The notes under the pieces were generated by a model. The model was not told the origin of the DNA and searched no databases. It saw only the letters and a program-made list of their open reading frames with translations. Of a stretch of 64,000 nt of DNA, positions 12,337-21,802 are shown piece after piece. Each line of letters begins with the position of its first letter. The stretch's first letter is position 1. The translations under genes were made by a program, and so were the position numbers. Source of the DNA: Isoetes taiwanensis (taxonomy: Eukaryota > Streptophyta > Lycopodiopsida > Isoetales > Isoetaceae); the NCBI GenBank assembly GCA_021234155.1, contig JAJEKV010000008.1, forward strand, positions 7,592,445-7,656,444. Direction: 5' to 3'.

Positions 12337-12364
12337 CAGTGGACCAAAAACCGGGGTGAGTGTG
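12337..12364. repeat. Right terminal inverted repeat of D
   Basis: Reverse complement begins CACACTCACCCCGG. It pairs with 4672-4699 at 24 of 28 positions and is followed by the GAG duplication (12365-12367). Confidence 0.88.
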
Positions 12365-12818
12365 GAGAAAACCTTTAGAATTCCAGAAGAATGATATGGT
12401 GTTCCTGAAGATTAACCCTAAGCAGGGTACATTGAAGTTTAAGAAAGCTGGCAAGCTAGCACCTAGATATGCAGGTCCTTTTAAAATCATACAGAGGATC
12501 GGCAAGGCTGCATACCGTTTGGAATTGCCTATTGACGTCAAGGTCCATAATGTATTCCATGTTAGCAACTTACGCAAGTATCTCAGTGATCCATCATATA
12601 TCCTACCACAAGATAACTTGGTTGCAGTAGAAGACACACTCGCAGTAAAACCTCAAACAATTTTGCGAGTTGATACTAGGGTACTGAGGAATCGCACCAT
12701 CGAGAAATACCTAGTCCAATGGGCAGGATATCCGCAAGAGGATGCGACATGGGAAGACGCTGACAAGTTCAAGAAGTTATATCCGACCTTTCCCATAACT
12801 CATGAGGACATGAGTTAA
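12365..12818 (+). pseudogene. pol: Element A integrase C-terminus with chromodomain
   Basis: Continuation of the integrase interrupted at 4671. It reads without a stop to the TAA at 12816-12818. The GPY/F module is clear (KLAPRYAGPFKIIQRIGKAA, about 12445-12515), followed by NVFHVSNLRKYL. Near the end lies a chromodomain (EKYLVQWAGYPQEDATWED, about 12703-12760) with the aromatic residues that bind methylated histone tails. This tail marks the element as a chromovirus and would guide integration to marked chromatin. It lies 18 bp before the 3' LTR. Confidence 0.92.
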
Positions 12819-12822
12819 TTTT

Positions 12823-12835
12823 TACAAGGTGAGAA
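12823..12835 (+). other. Polypurine tract of element A
   Basis: ACAAGGTGAGAA directly precedes the TG of the 3' LTR, where plus-strand DNA synthesis is primed. It is short and imperfect. Confidence 0.6.
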
Positions 12836-14827
12836 TGTAACAAACCCGGGGACTTATCTTGTGTTCGTATTAAATTGTGTAGAGCACCGTGGTATGCGTC
12901 CATGGGTGTGTTGGGGGCGCCATTTAAATCTAAATAAAAACTTTAGCTAAGGTAATTTAAAACCTTAATAAGTTGAATGGAAAAAGTGTGAGCACACTAA
13001 ATCAGGGGAAGGGCAGATCGTGGCTGCCAGATAGCGGCAGGATCCCGCTTAGAGATGCATGTGGCATGCCAGTTTACCATCTGGCCTGATCTTGGGATGG
13101 ATCTTGCCAAGTGTTCTTAAGGCAAGGGTATATAAGAAATAGAAGAGTTGGCCGGATGGACAAAAGGAGGAGGAAAGAAGTCGAGATTGAAGTGAGCAAA
13201 TCGGGAATCGAGCAAGAACCCGGTCAAAGCTAAAAACTTCGGGTGGGAATTTGATCTATGTATTGATTGTTAGCCTGATTGGGAATGATTATGTAAGAAC
13301 AGTTCTTCTAAAGAACATAGAAGCGCCATCGGCACAGTAATGCCAAACCGGAAGCCTAGAGATAAAACCCTTCTTGGAATCCTTCTTGTAAATTGCTTTG
13401 TCGATCTAAAAGCCCAGTACCACGATTGAATTGATATCCAGATCGATGAACCTAAGCTTGCTTTGATCTGTTGTAAAACAATCCTTCTGTCTGCCTCTCC
13501 ACTGCCGTGATTAATTTGTAGATCCGTCTTTTCCTCTGGTTCCTACTCTAAAGCTAGTATTGTGCACGCTGAATGTATTTGGACATGAACTTCTGCCTGG
13601 GGCGAGCTTGTAGATCCGGTCGGCCAGGCAAAAAGGGGCATTGTTGCGCCTGCTATTCTGAGTTTTTCTATTTGTTATTACAGGGGGATACCAGGGTCCG
13701 GTATCCCCAGACCTTTAAAAACCTTATTAAAAAGTTAAAGCTTAAGAACCTTAAGTTGTTATGAAGTTAAACCTTAAAACCCTTAAGTGTTCTTAGCAAT
13801 TGTAGTTACCTTCTACCAACCGCTAGGCAAACATACCTTATGAGACCAAGATTACATTGAATGTTGTTGCCAGTCCAGTAGTAGGGAAAAGTATATGCCT
13901 GGCTAGTGTATAATGTGGGATGTTTATGCATGTATTAAAGATTGCTCTATAAGTATGAATAAGGTATGGGGCACCTTATGGAATGACATTATGGATCTGA
14001 GATGGTATTATGGATATGGTGCACTTGAATCAAAGAATGTTGTGCATTGCATTCAACGGCCCACCTTCGGAGGGGTGGGGTGGTCGTGTAACTCCGCATC
14101 CGTGCCAGATGGCCTGACGAATGAGTTGAACCCTGTATGTACAGATGGAGAGAGTGGTCTCCTTGGGGTCGCCACCCAAGGATTACGCTTGGCATGTAGT
14201 ATGCATGGAAAATGGTAGTTATAGAATGTGCTAACCTTGCAGGGGAGTATCAACGTAACAGGTAAATCACGTATTATTGTTATGCATGAATGTGATGATC
14301 CCAATGTCCCTCCCCACTTAGTCCTTGTGGACTAACCCCGGATGTTTATTGTGTGGTAAGATGGCACGTCCTGAAGTCACCATCGTGTTGGACCTAGACT
14401 CTTTTGTCACCTGGTGGTTCAACGAGACTGAGAATGAACCCGCGTTAATGTCCAAGGAAAGAGTCTACGAAATCATCATGGCATTGTTCAGGGAGTTGTA
14501 TTATGCGCAGAGGCAACCCCAAATTGCGGCCCAAGACCCGGAGATGGATGGGGAGTCTTCCGGGGATAGCTCTAGCGACTCCTCCTCGGTCACTTCCGAG
14601 GAGGGGGAAGATCAAAGGACCAATTAAGCATGGGTGACGGGGTTGGCTTAGGTTTTTTTGTATATTATGGGTATATTGTGAACTCTCCTTTGTATGTGTG
14701 ACCTTGGGCTGATGTAAACGATTTGATTGTAACCAAAACTCTATGAATATAAGTTCAGCATGATTTGATTGTCTATATCCGAGTTATTCAGTGCAATGGC
14801 CTAGGCCAAGGGGCTAGGCCCGTTTCA
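12836..14827 (+). repeat. 3' LTR of element A (complete, 1992 bp)
   Basis: Begins TGTAACAAACCC after the polypurine tract and ends ...CCGTTTCA. Its last 603 bp match the start of the window. It carries an open frame (14325-14627) also present in the 5' LTR, but that frame starts at a non-ATG codon and its differences are mostly amino-acid-changing, so it is not scored as a gene. GGGGATACC...GGTATCCCC at about 13684-13709 is a small stem. Confidence 0.93.
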
Positions 14828-15849
14828 AAAATTGTAGATTCTTGTGGATTGTTCATGTATTTAGTGACAGTCCCGGATTTGGGGAAGAACAGCAGAATAG
14901 AGGATATAATTAAGCCCAAAATAGGTCAGATTTGATGGGGCTTTTGGCTGATTCATGCTCGGAATTGCCATGTTAGATTATAGAAGAAGTTTCATAGGAA
15001 AATCTATGTATGTGTTACATAAACTATAGAAGGAATAATAAATGATGAAGAATGTGTGTATAATTAATGTCAAACTACATATTAAAAAAAATGGGAGATA
15101 TAATGCAATACATAAATGTATTAAAGGATAAGTACAAATGTAGTGGGCATGTAAAACACTGAGGATAGCAATATACGACTTGTTAAAACTGTAACGAAAT
15201 AAGAAATAAAATTTAGATACAAAAATTAAATTAGGGCTCACTGTAATAAAACAAACTGTAAGGTGAAGGGAAAATATAATAAACATATAGACATAGCTTA
15301 ATAGCATTAGAATGAGTTGTAGTAAACAATGATAGAATTATAATTGTCTATTATATTAAAAGAACAAATAGAAGTTCTTTATATCTATATCCTTTTATCT
15401 CAACATATATAAGGCAGTTACATTTTTTGTTTGATGCTAATATTTTTTCCCCAGGAAAAAACCTGAGAGAGACACGTGTCTTTAAAAACCTGAGAGAGAC
15501 ACGTGTCTTTAAAAAAGGAATAAATAAAAACTAAAAAAAATTTGACGTCCTTTCTTGCTCTGCAAGCAATCCGTGGCAATCCCTTTCTTGCTCTTGCTCT
15601 GCTCTGGCTATGGCAAATCCGTCTCCGGCGCCTCCTAGCTCTCCGGCCGCCCGATGGCCCATTCTCAATCATTACAGGTAATTCTTATCGCCTCTGCAGA
15701 ATATTACGGCTCCTTGGCTTGTGAAGCTTCGGCTATGGCGAGATGGAGTCTGAAGCTCACGAGCACTCGAAAGCTCCATTTACATGCTTTTTTGCTTCCG
15801 TCGGCACCAAAATCCAAGGCTTTCCGGATGTTTTGGGGTTTCTTCATCT
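14828..15849. other. AT-rich flank of element A; no gene seen
   Basis: Mostly AT-rich sequence with short chance ORFs. It includes a 29-bp tandem duplication with two GACACGTGTC palindromes (listed separately). From about 15540 GC content rises towards the Pht1 pseudogene, and this part may be its decayed 5' portion. Confidence 0.5.
15461..15516. repeat. Tandem duplication carrying two GACACGTGTC palindromes
   Basis: CCTGAGAGAGACACGTGTC followed by TTTAAAAA is present twice at a 29-bp spacing. Each copy holds a 10-bp palindrome with a CACGTG core (G-box), a well-known plant bHLH/bZIP site. It lies about 350 bp upstream of the Pht1 homology, so it could be a relic of that gene's promoter. Confidence 0.6.
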
Positions 15850-16975
15850 TCCGACTTTGAACCCGGGTTGATCCGTGATGACTACCCTCTGTTTCTTGAT
15901 TACGGCTTGGCTTTGGAATCGGGGAGATTATCCCCTTCGGGCCGTTATTATGTCGAATATTCTAACACCAAAACCGGGGGCTCTTTTGTCGCCAGCTTTG
16001 TGTTTGCCATGCAAGGAATTGGAATTCTAGTCGCCGCAACCATCTCGATTATTGTTTCTACGGCTTTTAAGAACGAATTTCCAAGACCAACTTTTGCCGA
16101 AAAATCCGATTCGTCCCTTCGCTCCACAGGTGACTTTGCGTGGAGAATTATTTTCATAGTTGGGGCGAATGAGGATGCGAAGCGACCCGGATACACTGCT
16201 CTCGGTTGAAGGCAACATACAAAAAGCCACTCGCAGACATGGCGTGGTCATGACCGTAGATCTGTGACGTAAACCCCCGACAAAAGGGTGAAAAAGAATA
16301 ATATGGGTTATTTAGCCGGGAATTTGCAAGGAAACATGGAATTTAGCTCATGGGCACCGAAGCGACTTGGTTCTTTCGGATATTGCATTTTCTGATCAAA
16401 ATTTGTTCCGTAAAGATGTGCCGACCGCTATAGGTGGCTTCCACCTGTAATAGCCATGAGTGCTTTAACGGAGTCAGATAGAGTAGCCGAGCTCGGGCTT
16501 TGATTGCCTTCGTGCCCTACAGTTCCTGTGTTACTTTTTCACAATTGCATTGGTAGATCGAATCGGGAAGAAAACCCATCCAAATGCTTTCGGATTTTTC
16601 TTCATGACTTGCCTTCATCATTTGGCAATTTCTATTCCATATTACTCTCTCGGAGGTACTAAATGCAGCCAAGGTTGGAAAGGGCGGGCATCATACAACA
16701 TTTCTAGTCTTATATGCCTTCACTTTCTTCTTCGCTAATTTTGGGCCCAACGCTACCACTTTCATCATTCCGGCAGAACTCAGATCAACATGCCATGGTA
16801 TTTCTGCAGCTTCCGGTAAGGCTGGAGCTATAGTTGGAGCCTTTGGATTTCTATATATTTCGCCCAAAGCGACCATAAAGATACCGATCCAGGTTATCCG
16901 ACTGGAATTGGTTACCAGAAATCTGTGTTTATTCTTGCCGCCACAAATGCCGAGTCATGTGGAAACCCCTAGCTT
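15850..16975 (+). pseudogene. Phosphate transporter (Pht1 family) pseudogene
   Basis: Pht1 proteins are plasma-membrane proton/phosphate symporters of the major facilitator family, with about 530 residues and 12 helices. Matching pieces appear in the right order but in different frames: the GLxxGGDYPLS-like region (about 15900-15950), SEYSNTKTGG and FAMQGIGILVA (about 15955-16030), WRIIFIVGA (about 16140), DIAFSDQNLF (about 16375-16410), GFFFMTC (about 16590), [20 protein letters not shown] (about 16741-16800), [10 protein letters not shown] (about 16820) and GYPTGIG (about 16890). Frameshifts, internal deletions and a missing C-terminus show it is dead. No introns interrupt it, as in most Pht1 genes, so this could be an ordinary relic or a retro-copy. 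Confidence 0.88.
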
Positions 16976-17770
16976 TGCAAACCAATAGACATTATCACTA
17001 TATTTTTTTTAAGGGGATTATTAAATTTTATTGCTTAGGTCTTAATGTCACTAATAAACAATAGAGGTGGTATATTTTGAGTCTTAAACATATATGTGCT
17101 CTATCAAAATAACCCTCCCATGTTTTGCAAGTAGCAATATAATGGAAAATAAGTAGTTGAAACACTTGACCACATTGATATGGTAAAGCTCTCCAATGCG
17201 TACCTATATCGTTTGGTTAAAAGATAAAAATGATATAGAGGTTGAATGTTCAATGTCAATCCCATATTCACGTCAATAAAGCTGCAAATATGCACACATA
17301 GGTAAGTATCTTATATATGGTAATTCTAAACCTTAATGGGGTTCAAATTCCATTGGCTACACAAATACAACCTGCACACATTATGAGTGGGCCAAGGTTG
17401 AGTGGACCAAAAACTTGGCGGGGCTTTCAGATCCCATTGGCAAGACAAGTTACAATCTACACGAATTACGAGAGTGTAGCTAATGCATAGTATTTATATT
17501 GCCATGGGCCTATCATTCACAGGTACAATATTAAGCTATGCCACGGACTGCCCACCGAAGGTGGGCAATTTCCTATGGAATTATACCATGTTGCATTTGC
17601 ACTACCAGGAATTATGATGGCAAGTAAAATCTTTATATTATAAAATTTTAGCGTAAGTATGCCATGAATCAAACCCTAATTTAGACGGTTGAGATCATCT
17701 GAATGCATCCAAAGGTCGAGATTTATAGCACGACTTCCCACCACCATGATTGATCATGCTTTGACCTCTT
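16976..17770. other. No gene seen
   Basis: AT-rich sequence of about 0.8 kb with no coding match on either strand. It separates the Pht1 relic from a purine-rich tract. Confidence 0.4.
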
Positions 17771-18010
17771 AAGAGGAAAGGGAAAAGGAAAAGGAAAAGG
17801 GAGGAGGAAAGTGGAAAAGTGAAGGGCAAAAAGGCGCAGAAAAAAGGGAAAGAGGGAAAGGGGAAAAAGAAGGGAAAAAGCCATAGGAAAATATAAGGGG
17901 AAAGAAAAAGAAAAGGAGGGAAAGAGGACACCAAGAAGAGGGGAATAGGGAAAGGGTGACACGAGGAAAATGGAAGGGAAAAAAAGGCAGATTGCGAGAA
18001 GAGAAATGAA
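17771..18010 (+). repeat. Polypurine tract (~240 bp GA-rich)
   Basis: Nearly uninterrupted A/G on the plus strand, with repeated GGGAAAAGG and GGAAAGGG words. The minus-strand ORFs rich in Phe, Ser, Pro and Leu (17695-18159) are translations of this tract and not genes. Long purine runs can form triplex DNA. Confidence 0.85.
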
Positions 18011-18359
18011 ATGAACACAAGACAAAAAAATGCAGGTTCAAATTCTGCATGTTCTAGCATGTATAGACGCTTTGGAGAAGAGAAACGTTCGCGGCGGCCT
18101 TGGCCGCCGCAATAAGTTTCTTGTAATATATAATCTGTTACATCTATGTGTACAGGCAATGAATTCTAAATTAGATATATTGTGAAAACAGTGAGACCTC
18201 CACAAATCTTGACTGTTCACTTTTGATGGTCCTAAACGATGATCATGTCTATAACTTTATCTTTTATATCGCAGAATTCTAAATTGCACATTACAAGTCA
18301 TTTCAAACTTATATCACTCTGAACATGACAATGTCTGTGTGACTTATAATTTCACGTTA
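18011..18359. other. No gene seen
   Basis: Short AT-rich stretch between the purine tract and an LTR-element tail. A GCGGCGGCCTTGGCCGCCGC inverted repeat sits at about 18090-18110. Confidence 0.4.
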
Positions 18360-19943
18360 CCTCTTAAAAGTGGGGAGACTTGCCTCCAACATGCCATGTG
18401 TTGGCCCAAAGTAGGAACACTCGTGATGCTGAGGACAACATCATTTTCAAGGTGGGGAGAATGTGACGTTCCACGTATTTATACACCTTTTTAAGTATAA
18501 ATACATGACACGTCACTATGAATAATTAAGGGCACATTAATTATTCATAAGCTAAGGTTAGCTATGTTAATAATTAATTATTAAGGTGGAAACCTAACCC
18601 AAAACCCTAATACAAATCGATTGGGCAAGGGAGAGTTGCTAACTTGGGACCCAAATTGGGGTTTTTTATACCCCCATTTGCCCCAATTCGAATTGGGGAG
18701 GAGCTGCTGTTCCACCCTGTGTTCTAGTCAGAAGGATGGAGAACCAGAGAGATAGTGGATCCAGCTATGATCCCGGTTAGTACGTAGATAGCTTGGATTC
18801 CTAGATAGTCATAGAACTAACCCTTGTGTGCTCAGAAGGTAGCTGGGATTAACCCTTGTATGAATAGATGTATGGTTAATCTCTATTTTATGTTCTATTC
18901 GAAGCTATGGATGGATGGATGTATAATGATAGTTCTCTTTCTGTTCCTCCTGTGTTGTATGGGTAAACGGGGGATAGAGAACTAAAGGCCATCTAGAAGT
19001 AGAGATGTTCCTAGTTAGAACCCTTAAAACCCAGTAAATGCGGCCTGTGCACAAGAGCCAACTTGGCTGAGGATGCTATGATGTGGTTCAGCACCAGATA
19101 ACGAGTATGATGGTGAATCGGGAGTGGGGTCTTGCCTAGCGTGGCTACAGGACTCCTATAGTGTGCCAGGCTTATAGTCGGTCACTGTGTGTGGGCCGGG
19201 TATGGGTCTGACACTTCCTGGGTCACAGGAGACGTGCCTATATGGATGCCCTGGACTCGAACGGGCAGGTGAGCCAGCCTTTAGATTTAGGGGAGTAAGT
19301 CTGGTACGGATGCGGGGGTCGCTGATGCAGCACGTGTTCTCTAGCACACCCAGGGATCCCTCATGCTCGGGGAGGAGACGCCTCTCTGACCTGCCTCATA
19401 GGACCCAGGAGATGTAACCCGGAGTAGTCCCGTATTGCGTCTCCGGAGGGCTACAAGCACGTCATAGCATGATTCAGCCTATCTGCAAAGTGTGCACAGG
19501 AGGGGCGGATGGAGTGGACTACCCTAGCCATTGTCTTATGCCAGCCAACGCCATGTTATACCTCTGTCTGTTGTTATCTTGAGGCCCTGACCGTCAGTCG
19601 ACCCCATGGAGTTTGAGCCCTGGGTAGAGCCATTTCCTTTGTTATGTTGGTATTCTGTTTTAGTTATATTGATGATGATGGGACACCCTTCGTGGTGGCA
19701 TATTATTTATTAGTATTGTTGCTAGGTGCTAACATGTATGTACGCATCCACTATAAAGGATTCCCATAGAAGGCGTGGCACGAATGACACCTCCGTGTCC
19801 TTCACCGGGACACTTGGCCATCACAAGTGGTCCGAGTCAGATGGAGGGCCTTTCCGTGGTGATGGATTCGCCATGGGAGGGGAATTTTCCGTATTTGTGC
19901 GATGGGAGCATCGTATGGATTCGGGGAGCATAACAGGGTTACA
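18360..19943 (+). mobile_element. Relic of a B-related LTR retrotransposon (3' tail plus LTR)
   Basis: 18360-18461 resembles the sequence just before the 3' LTR of element B (57180-57254), including GATGCTG...GACA.CATCAT and the polypurine tract AAGGTGGGGAGAA. It is followed by an LTR beginning TGTGACGTTCCACG at 18462, close to the TGTGACGTTCCAGG of B. The LTR keeps related blocks to B such as GATGGGACACCCTTCG...GTGG near 19676. The right end is set at about 19943 and is uncertain. No coding region remains and the 5' side is truncated. It shows that the B family, or a sister family, has more copies here. Confidence 0.75.
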
Positions 19944-21490
19944 CGTATGAATGGGAAAAATTTGAGCTGGGTTTCCCTTTTGTGAAATGAAAAAAATGAG
20001 CAGGAATAGGTGTAGCCCCATCAAGAAAGTTATCATCAAGAAAGCGTCAAATTTTGTAAACTTGACAAGGAATCAACGACGGAAGAAATGCTCCATTAAG
20101 CCTTTTAAAGGGCGGAGGAAGTTCAATTATGGAGGATTGAACATTACATGTGACGCCTTCCCAAGAGCGGAGAGTTTTTTCGGATGCGTTCTATCCTTGC
20201 AATGTGAAGAAGATGGATCTTCCGATCCTTCTAATCCTGTGTTCAATGCCAGATTCGCCTGTGTTATATAAATTAGTTCTTCAAAGATATACTCGACTAT
20301 GTGATATCTCCGAGTTCTTTTGAAATATGTCAAGGTACGTTTGGTGTGTGTTTTTGCAGTTTATTTGATCATTCTAATCCAGAATAGCAATTGGCCCCAA
20401 AAAACATGTAGAATCTGGTCGTGAGTGAAGCTTACCTTGACATAGTGGAAGCGCGAAGGGGCCGGGCATTCTTGCCAGCCTCCTCCCCCTTCACATTCCA
20501 CATCTGCTCTTCAAGGAATATCCCACTGAAACTCAATATAGAAAGTAAGTGGGGATTTAGAATATGTGTTTTTAGGTATTATCTCAGAGAGTTCATTTAA
20601 GATATTCTGTAGATATTCCAGCTTACCTCGTCATCTCCACAGTCTATTCAAGATGCGTAAACCGCCGGTTTGTAGAAATTCCTCGAATATTCTATGTTTC
20701 TTTACTTTAGGTATTTTTAAGTTTATGCGGTTCTGGTGGTGCCGCTTATAGCACCGCCATAGCAGAGTAATCTTGCGCTTGTGTTTGCAGCGGGGAAATG
20801 ATCTAACAGATCCAGAATCATCGCTAACAAATCCGGCAGAGCGAAATAAGGAAGATCAAGTAGCCAAACAAGGAAGATCTGACAGAAACAAGGAAGATCC
20901 GGCAGAAACAAGGAAGATCCGGCAGAGCGAAACAAGGAAGTTCAAGTACCGAAACAATGGTAGTTTTTGAGACCCTATCTTCAGATCCTGTTTTTGAGCT
21001 GTTCTTTAGACCTGCGAAGCATCAAGAGCTGTAGAAACACAGTCAGAGCAAGAAGCTGAGACCCAGCAGTAGAACTATGGATTTAGGTGCAGTTCACATG
21101 CCGTGGTTTTTTATCAGCCCGGACTTGCAGCTGAGCCAGTGCGGGATCTAGGCCTCGGCGCGGACTGTCCATCTTGCGTTGCAAAATTTTACACAAAATT
21201 CTTCAACAGGAATTCAGCCCCTTGGTTTCTTGAGCTATTTGTATGCGAATCTGTTGCTGAAAAAAAGGGCCAGCCCTGACTCAGCCCGGTGGAATCAGCT
21301 GCCTCCATTGTCGTCATAAGCCTACATCAAATGGGGATTCAGCAGTAGAAACAGGGATTTAAAGGGGGAAGAGTTTCTGATCGGCAAGAAGTTTGATATG
21401 TTTCTTGCTCATCAGTCGGCAGATTTGGAACAAATCGGCAATTGCAAACATGCCGGAAACAAGCCCGGAATTTCTACAAACCGCCGGCTT
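19944..21490. other. No gene seen; short repeats
   Basis: About 1.5 kb without a recognised gene. It includes a degenerate 20-bp tandem repeat (20836-20940). ORFs under 100 codons (for example 19987-20271) show no family features. Confidence 0.4.
20836..20940 (+). repeat. Degenerate 20-bp tandem repeat
   Basis: Four to five units close to AGAAACAAGGAAGATCCGGC. The best two are adjacent and identical; the outer units are degenerate. Confidence 0.75.
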
Positions 21491-21522
21491 ATATTTGGTA
21501 GCCGGTCGGATTTCGGGGTTTT

Positions 21523-21568
21523 CGGCCGGTAAACCGGCAGGCGGCGCCGCCTGCCGGTTTACCGGCCG
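21523..21568. repeat. Perfect 46-bp GC-rich palindrome
   Basis: Arms of 23 bp meet without a spacer at GGCGCC. The left arm begins CGGCCGGTAAACCGGCAGG and the right arm is its exact reverse complement. A second, imperfect inverted copy of the CCGGTAAA-type sequence lies outside it (about 21497-21635), making a larger GC-rich fold in an otherwise AT-rich area. Confidence 0.93.
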
Positions 21569-21802
21569 CGAGCGGCGCCGCTTGCCCATTTACCGGCCTG
21601 AAATCCCTCAATCCGGCCGGTTACCTAGCAGAGATAAATACGATTTTACCAAAAGACCACAGACATCTTTCTACATGCACGAAATAAAGTAACTACTGCG
21701 TCTTTCATGTGACCTAAATTTTGGCCGAACTTTTCTGTTATTCAAACCGTTCTGTCCTCAGCAGCTTTAAGTCGCCGGACATGCACTAAGATTCCTTGTG
21801 AT

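Larger units (their letters stand above)
4672..12364. mobile_element. Element D: 7.7-kb non-autonomous DNA transposon nested in A
   Basis: The ends are 28-bp inverted repeats that match at 24 of 28 positions. They are flanked by GAG at 4669-4671 and 12365-12367. Taking out the element with one GAG leaves an uninterrupted integrase reading frame, so the borders are exact. A 3-bp duplication and subterminal repeats fit the CACTA group, but the end reads CACACTG/CACACTC rather than CACTA, so the superfamily is open. No transposase was recognised. Inside are subterminal repeats, a giant inverted repeat with minisatellite arms, and unassigned sequence. It must depend on enzymes made elsewhere. Confidence 0.85.
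1..14827 (+). mobile_element. Element A: Ty3/gypsy chromovirus, 5' end outside window
   Basis: This is an LTR retrotransposon with the order LTR, tRNA-Met primer site, gag, protease, RT, RNase H, integrase, chromodomain, polypurine tract, LTR. The 5' LTR is cut by the window edge and the 3' LTR (12836-14827) is complete. Pol order and the C-terminal chromodomain place it among the chromoviruses. The coding part holds at least two in-frame stops and several frameshifts, so it is a dead copy. Element D (4672-12364) sits inside the integrase C-terminus. The 603 overlapping LTR bases differ at about 19 positions by eye (about 3%), 17 of them transitions, which suggests a moderately old, methylated insertion. 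The flanking duplication cannot be checked because the left flank is missing. Confidence 0.93.

Noticed and set aside
12224-12637. 137-codon minus-strand ORF
   Set aside because: Antisense shadow of the integrase/chromodomain end of A, crossing the D border.
17695-18159. 154-codon Phe/Pro-rich minus-strand ORF
   Set aside because: Translation of the polypurine tract.
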